A stretch of 10,158 bases of DNA. Origin: an uncultured Porphyromonadaceae bacterium. GTDB lineage: Bacteria > Bacteroidota > Bacteroidia > Bacteroidales > Muribaculaceae. The stretch is from positions 1-10,158 of the forward strand of contig CAMWQF010000079.1 in the NCBI GenBank assembly GCA_947176285.1. The letters are read 5' to 3'. Both the position numbers and the translations under genes were made by a program. The notes beneath the pieces are model-generated. The model worked only from the letters and a program-made list of their open reading frames with translations. It was not told where the DNA came from and did not search any database. The stretch's first letter is position 1; every line of letters begins with the position of its first letter. Below are positions 7,316-10,158 of the stretch, one piece after another.

Positions 7316-8812
7316 ATGGCAAGAAAACCGAAATTTCTTCCTCTTCTTGAGAATGTGGAGATTACTGCAATGGCTGCTGAAGGAAAGGCTCTTGCACGAG
7401 TGAAAATGCGTCCTGAAGATGAGTCTGCCATTGTTGTGTTTATCCCATATGGTGCTCCGGGCGACTTAGCAGATATAAAGATTGACCGCAAAAAGCATTC
7501 TTTTGCTGAAGGCCATATCGAGAGATTAGTCTCTCCATCTCCATTTAGGATTACGCCGGAGTGCCAACATTTTGGCATATGCGGCGGTTGCAAGTGGCAG
7601 CATATCCCTTATGAAAAGCAACTTGAATGCAAACAGCAGACAGTATTTGATGCTCTGACAAGGATAGGGAAGATCGAGATACCGGATATCACTCCTATAC
7701 TTGGAAGTAAGGAGACATGGCGTTATCGCAATAAAATGGAATACACCTTCTCCGATAAAAAATGGCGTACCTGGGAGGATGTGAAGAGTGGAAAGGTGTT
7801 TGATGACTCCTCAAATGCTCTTGGATTTCACATTCCCGGGGCGTTCGATAAAGTATATCATATTGACGAATGTCATCTTCAGTCTTCGCTGGGCGATCAA
7901 ATCCGAAATGGACTCTATGAATTTGCAGAAAAAAATCAACTGTCTTTCTATAATCTTAAGGAAAATAAGGGCTTGCTTCGCACTCTTATGATCCGGATTG
8001 CCTCTACCGGACAATGCATGGTTTGCCTGCAGTTTGGAGAAGATGATCCTGAAAAGATAAGTCTCGTTATGGACTATCTTAAGGTATCGTTCCCGGAGAT
8101 TACTTCTTTGTTGTATGTGGTCAATCTTAAACTCAACGACACTATTTCTGATCAGAAAATAATAGCGTGGGCAGGACCGGACTATATAGAAGAGGAGATG
8201 GAAGGTCTAAAATTCAGGGTTAATGCCAAGTCATTTTATCAGACCAACTCATTGCAAGCATATGAACTGTATAAGGTTGCGCGCAAGTTTGCCGGAATGT
8301 CACCAAAAGAGGAACTTTCGGATTCAGAAGTAGAAAGGTATGGCTATGCCGGAGTTGGGGAGCCTCCTTTGGTCTACGATCTTTATACAGGTACCGGAAC
8401 CATTGCTAACTTTGTTGCGCGTGGTGCCAAGAAAGTGGTCGGTATTGAATATGTCGAAGCAGCCATTGATGATGCAAAACTGAATGCTGAGGTAAATGGT
8501 CTTGACAACACTTTGTTTTATGCCGGTGATATGAAGGATATCCTCACTAATGAGTTTGTGGCGGAGCATGGAGTTCCTGATGTGTTGATCATTGATCCTC
8601 CTCGAGCAGGAATGCATGAAGATGTTGTGAAAGTGATATTGAATGCTTCTCCTGAGACTATTGTCTACGTCAGTTGCAATCCCTCAACTCAGGCAAGAGA
8701 CCTTGCTCTGATGGACAGTGATTATATTGTCACTGATGTGCAGCCTGTAGATATGTTCCCGCATACTCATCATGTGGAGAATGTGGTGAGAATGAAAAAA
8801 CGTAAGAAATAA
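7316..8812 (+). CDS. rlmD: 23S rRNA (uracil-5-)-methyltransferase, RlmD/RumA family
   Basis: This SAM-dependent enzyme forms 5-methyluridine in RNA; the E. coli relative RlmD acts on U1939 of 23S rRNA. Residues about 7-72 look like an RNA-binding TRAM domain. Cys83, Cys89, Cys92 and Cys186 match the four ligands of the RlmD [4Fe-4S] cluster. The methyltransferase domain has DLYTGTG (355-361) for SAM, IIDPPRAG with Asp427, the nucleophile Cys454 in VSCNPSTQARDL, and Glu488 in FPHTHHVENV as the likely base. At 498 aa it is longer than E. coli RlmD (433 aa). Part of this is an acidic segment, about residues 329-351, between the preceding helix and the SAM motif. It starts 8 nt after hutH and is probably the last gene of the operon. 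The exact target uridine cannot be read from sequence, so TrmA-like or RlmC-like specificity remains possible. Confidence 0.9.
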   Translation: MARKPKFLPLLENVEITAMAAEGKALARVKMRPEDESAIVVFIPYGAPGDLADIKIDRKKHSFAEGHIERLVSPSPFRITPECQHFGICGGCKWQHIPYEKQLECKQQTVFDALTRIGKIEIPDITPILGSKETWRYRNKMEYTFSDKKWRTWEDVKSGKVFDDSSNALGFHIPGAFDKVYHIDECHLQSSLGDQIRNGLYEFAEKNQLSFYNLKENKGLLRTLMIRIASTGQCMVCLQFGEDDPEKISLVMDYLKVSFPEITSLLYVVNLKLNDTISDQKIIAWAGPDYIEEEMEGLKFRVNAKSFYQTNSLQAYELYKVARKFAGMSPKEELSDSEVERYGYAGVGEPPLVYDLYTGTGTIANFVARGAKKVVGIEYVEAAIDDAKLNAEVNGLDNTLFYAGDMKDILTNEFVAEHGVPDVLIIDPPRAGMHEDVVKVILNASPETIVYVSCNPSTQARDLALMDSDYIVTDVQPVDMFPHTHHVENVVRMKKRKK

Positions 8813-8827
8813 CCTTCCAATATATAC

Positions 8828-8856
8828 AAAAAAGCACTCCTTCGAGTGCTTTTTTT
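8828..8856 (+). terminator. Intrinsic terminator of the hut-rlmD operon, possibly bidirectional
   Basis: GCACTC (8834-8839) pairs with GAGTGC (8844-8849) around a 4-nt CTTC loop. Six A residues precede the stem and seven T residues follow it (8850-8856). It begins 15 nt after the rlmD stop. Because an A-run flanks one side and a T-run the other, the same hairpin would also act as a terminator for minus-strand transcripts. It lies 5 nt beyond the stop of the minus-strand 52-codon ORF. Confidence 0.9.
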
Positions 8857-8860
8857 CGCT

Positions 8861-9019
8861 TTAATTAGCCATCATTACATCAAAGTTCATGTCTTTAAGC
8901 GAAATACAGGTCCTGGCAAACTGTCGGATCATTTCAATTGTGATTTTACGGGGTGATTTCATAGACTGTTGACTTGATGCTGATGACAAAATGGAAGTAG
9001 AACCGTTTGTCATAGGCAT
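8861..9019 (-). CDS. Possible small protein of 52 aa
   Basis: On the minus strand an ATG at 9019 opens a 52-codon frame ending with TAA at 8861-8863. The translation has a Ser/Thr-rich N-terminal half (MPMTNGSTSILSSASSQQ) and then a basic to amphipathic stretch, KSPRKITIEMIRQFARTC (21-38). It ends in VMMAN. A second ATG at codon 3 is an alternative start. There is one cysteine, no signal peptide and no membrane segment. The frame fills the gap between two terminators, and its stop lies right next to the near-symmetric hairpin at 8828-8856, as expected for a real short gene. From memory, small Bacteroidales proteins with an I-x-x-F-A-R-type core exist, but I cannot name a family. No canonical promoter was found upstream. 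Chance coding is possible. Confidence 0.55.
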   Translation of the reverse strand: MPMTNGSTSILSSASSQQSMKSPRKITIEMIRQFARTCISLKDMNFDVMMAN

Positions 9020-9082
9020 ATTCTTTTAATAATTACATTATCATAACGCAAAGAAATGCTCTTATATTGTAAGTAAATAAAC

Positions 9083-9122
9083 AAAAAAATGCCAATAAGA
9101 AGTTTTTTCTTATCGGCATTTT
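9083..9122 (-). terminator. Intrinsic terminator of the thioredoxin-like gene (minus strand)
   Basis: In the minus-strand transcript, AAAATGCC-G-ATAAGAA pairs with TTCTTAT-T-GGCATTTT around a 5-nt AAAAC loop, with one internal G-U wobble, followed by a run of T (complement of 9083-9089). The outer pairs join 9086-9093 with 9115-9122 and the inner pairs join 9095-9101 with 9107-9113. Read on the plus strand, the same position (9094/9114) is an A-C mismatch, so the hairpin is best formed by minus-strand RNA. It starts 45 nt after the stop of the thioredoxin-like gene. Confidence 0.85.
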
Positions 9123-9167
9123 ATAAAGATGTTCATTCACTTTCTATATAAATGAGAGGAATAAAAA

Positions 9168-9461
9168 TCAAAGGGCGCGATCAATCATTTCGCTAAGTTC
9201 TGATTCACTCTTTTTTCCGCTTTCTCTCATTAGTTCCTGACCCTCCTTAAACAAGATGTATGTCGGATACTCCTCAAGTTTGTATTCCACCTTAAGTTTT
9301 CCATAAGGATCATCAGCCCTAACTATATTGGCTTTATCGCCATATTTTGCTTTGACATCGTCAGTTATGTATTTTATTTCCACTACATCCTGACCGCCAT
9401 GGTGAAGGAATACCACGAGGGTAGGTTTTGATTCCTTGATTGCTTTTTGATAGGTTTTCAT
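9168..9461 (-). CDS. Thioredoxin-fold protein lacking the CxxC active site
   Basis: This is a 97-aa protein that aligns without gaps to the thioredoxin core. TLVVF (14-18) is the central strand and the cis-proline region is EYPTYILFKEGQEL with Pro66. The C-terminal SESELSEMIDRAL matches the last helix. Where thioredoxin has Trp-Cys-Gly-Pro-Cys, this protein has Gly22-Gly-Gln-Asp-Val26. The position of the buried Asp26 of E. coli thioredoxin is Val17. There is no cysteine anywhere, so dithiol redox activity is excluded and a binding or chaperone-like role is more likely. There is no signal peptide, so it is probably cytosolic. The ATG at 9461 is preceded by an A/T-rich stretch with no clear promoter or Shine-Dalgarno sequence. 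It lies downstream of the sigma-factor gene but past that gene's terminator. Confidence 0.82.
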   Translation of the reverse strand: MKTYQKAIKESKPTLVVFLHHGGQDVVEIKYITDDVKAKYGDKANIVRADDPYGKLKVEYKLEEYPTYILFKEGQELMRESGKKSESELSEMIDRAL

Positions 9462-9550
9462 AATATTTAATTTTTTTATTATTTAGGTTTTGTTAATACA
9501 ACGTTTGACTATATTGAAATGTTTATATCCATGCCTTGTAAATAATAACT
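9462..9550. other. A/T-rich gap upstream of the thioredoxin-like gene, no recognisable promoter
   Basis: This stretch lies between the sigma-factor terminator and the ATG of the thioredoxin-like gene. If that terminator works well, the gene needs its own promoter here. I looked on the minus strand for TTTG and TAnnTTTG boxes with 19-21 nt spacing and found none. A promoter for another sigma factor, or read-through from the sigma gene, remains possible. Confidence 0.4.
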
Positions 9551-9595
9551 AAAAATATTGCGGACTCATCAAGTGTTTTTTGATAAGTCCGCAAT
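9551..9595 (-). terminator. Intrinsic terminator of the sigma-factor gene (minus strand)
   Basis: A stem of ten pairs (9557-9566 with 9586-9595, containing GCGGACT/AGTCCGC), one wobble, and five further pairs (9568-9572 with 9580-9584) closes a 7-nt loop. In the minus-strand transcript position 9567/9585 is a G-U wobble, while on the plus strand it is an A-C mismatch. The minus-strand copy is followed within a few bases by five T (complement of 9551-9555); on the plus strand the hairpin is followed by A residues. It lies 22 nt past the stop of the sigma-factor gene. Confidence 0.87.
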
Positions 9596-9616
9596 AAAAA
9601 ACGTTTATGAGGATAG

Positions 9617-10158
9617 TCAGAATGTCAGTGCTACATCTTTTTCCTGTGCTATTCTGCGGAGATTGATGATAGCATAGCGCATTCTTCCGAGTGCAGTATT
9701 GATACTTACACCGGTCTTTTCTGCTATCTCTTTGAAAGATAGATTTTTGTAATACCGCATAGTCAAAACTTCACGCTGAAGGTCGGGCAATTGAGTCACG
9801 AGCATTTTAACATCGTCTCTTATTTGATCGGAAATAATACGATCTTCAATCGTGCCTTCGCACAACTCCTTCTTATTGAGAATATCTATATCCTCAATAT
9901 CTGTGCTTTGCATATTTTCGGATTTTTCTTGACGATAATAGTCAATTATCAGATTATGAGCTATTCTCGAAATCCATGCGGGAAACTTTCCATTCTCAGT
10001 GTAGCGTCCTTGCTTGATTGTCAGGATTGCCTTTACAAAGGTCTCCTGAAATATGTCGTTCGCTATATCCTCGTTTTTTACTACTCGCAGGATATAGTTG
10101 AAAGTCTTGTCTTGATGACGCTTGAGCAATGAGTCGAAAGCCTCATTGTTGCCTTCCG
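9617..10158 (-). CDS. ECF-type RNA polymerase sigma factor, N-terminus outside window
   Basis: The frame stays open through the right edge of the window (10158) and reads EGNNEAFDSLLKRHQDKTF before the first possible TTG start at 10129, so it is truncated here and only the first few residues are missing. About 179 residues are visible. Region 2 is present: NEDIANDIFQETFVKAI binds core polymerase, and FPAWISRIAHNLIIDYYRQEK is the -10-recognition part. Region 4 is LPDLQREVLTMRY followed by the helix-turn-helix LSFKEIAEKTGVSINTALGRMRYAIINLRR for -35 recognition. Regions 1 and 3 are absent, as in ECF (group 4) sigma factors. No anti-sigma gene of FecR type lies downstream; a terminator follows after 22 nt. 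Which promoters it serves and its partner regulator cannot be told. Confidence 0.92.
   Translation of the reverse strand, partial: EGNNEAFDSLLKRHQDKTFNYILRVVKNEDIANDIFQETFVKAILTIKQGRYTENGKFPAWISRIAHNLIIDYYRQEKSENMQSTDIEDIDILNKKELCEGTIEDRIISDQIRDDVKMLVTQLPDLQREVLTMRYYKNLSFKEIAEKTGVSINTALGRMRYAIINLRRIAQEKDVALTF

Noticed and set aside
9020..9082. A -33/-7 promoter for the 52-aa ORF on the minus strand (TTTG next to the T-run, and TTTCTTTG as a -7 box).
   Set aside because: The spacing is 25 nt, not 19-21, and the second box lacks the required TA, so it does not meet the consensus.
9791..10132. Plus-strand open frame of about 113 codons opposite the sigma-factor gene.
   Set aside because: The minus strand here clearly encodes sigma regions 2 and 4; the plus-strand translation is low-complexity hydrophobic and resembles nothing.
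9168..10158. A sigma factor and thioredoxin-like pair as a two-gene redox-sensing regulatory module.
   Set aside because: A strong terminator separates the genes, and the thioredoxin-like protein has no cysteine, so a thiol-based sensing module is not supported by the sequence.

Overview
The window looks like chromosomal DNA of a member of the Bacteroidota, most likely order Bacteroidales. The reasons are: a textbook TTTG-N19-TAnnTTTG promoter before hutU, gene starts without Shine-Dalgarno sequences, an outer-membrane/periplasmic protein that combines a carboxypeptidase-like regulatory domain with a TonB-plug-like domain, and a long-form (663 aa) urocanase. Family-level placement (for example Muribaculaceae) would be a guess. 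I see no insertion sequence, phage gene, CRISPR array, tRNA or rRNA.

Layout. (1) About 1-2315, plus strand: the 3' part of a large surface/periplasmic protein whose N-terminus lies before the window. (2) 2316-2463: intergenic region with a weak terminator candidate and a strong Bacteroidota promoter. (3) 2464-8812, plus strand: hutU, hutI, hutH and an rlmD-type 23S rRNA methyltransferase, probably one operon. The last two junctions are only 8 nt each. The hutU-hutI junction instead holds a G-free tandem array of nine 7-bp units (4473-4535). (4) 8828-8856: a near-symmetric hairpin that should terminate the operon and may also serve the opposite strand. (5) 8861-9019, minus strand: a short 52-codon ORF, possibly a real small protein. 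(6) 9168-9461, minus strand: a thioredoxin-fold protein with no cysteine at all. (7) 9617-10158, minus strand: an ECF-type sigma factor that runs off the right edge. Genes 6 and 7 are each followed by a hairpin that pairs better in the minus-strand transcript.

Function. HutH deaminates histidine to urocanate, HutU hydrates urocanate to imidazolonepropionate, and HutI opens the ring to give N-formimidoyl-L-glutamate. The enzymes that finish the pathway (FtcD/FchA, HutG, or HutF plus a deformylase) are not in the window, so that step must be encoded elsewhere or be absent. The rRNA methyltransferase has no obvious link to histidine breakdown and is probably there for co-transcription.

I did not find a convincing new multi-gene system. 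The best leads are the heptad array inside the hut operon, the cysteine-free thioredoxin paralogue and the unannotated-size 52-aa ORF. All domain calls rest on reading the translations and on remembered family features; no database search was run.
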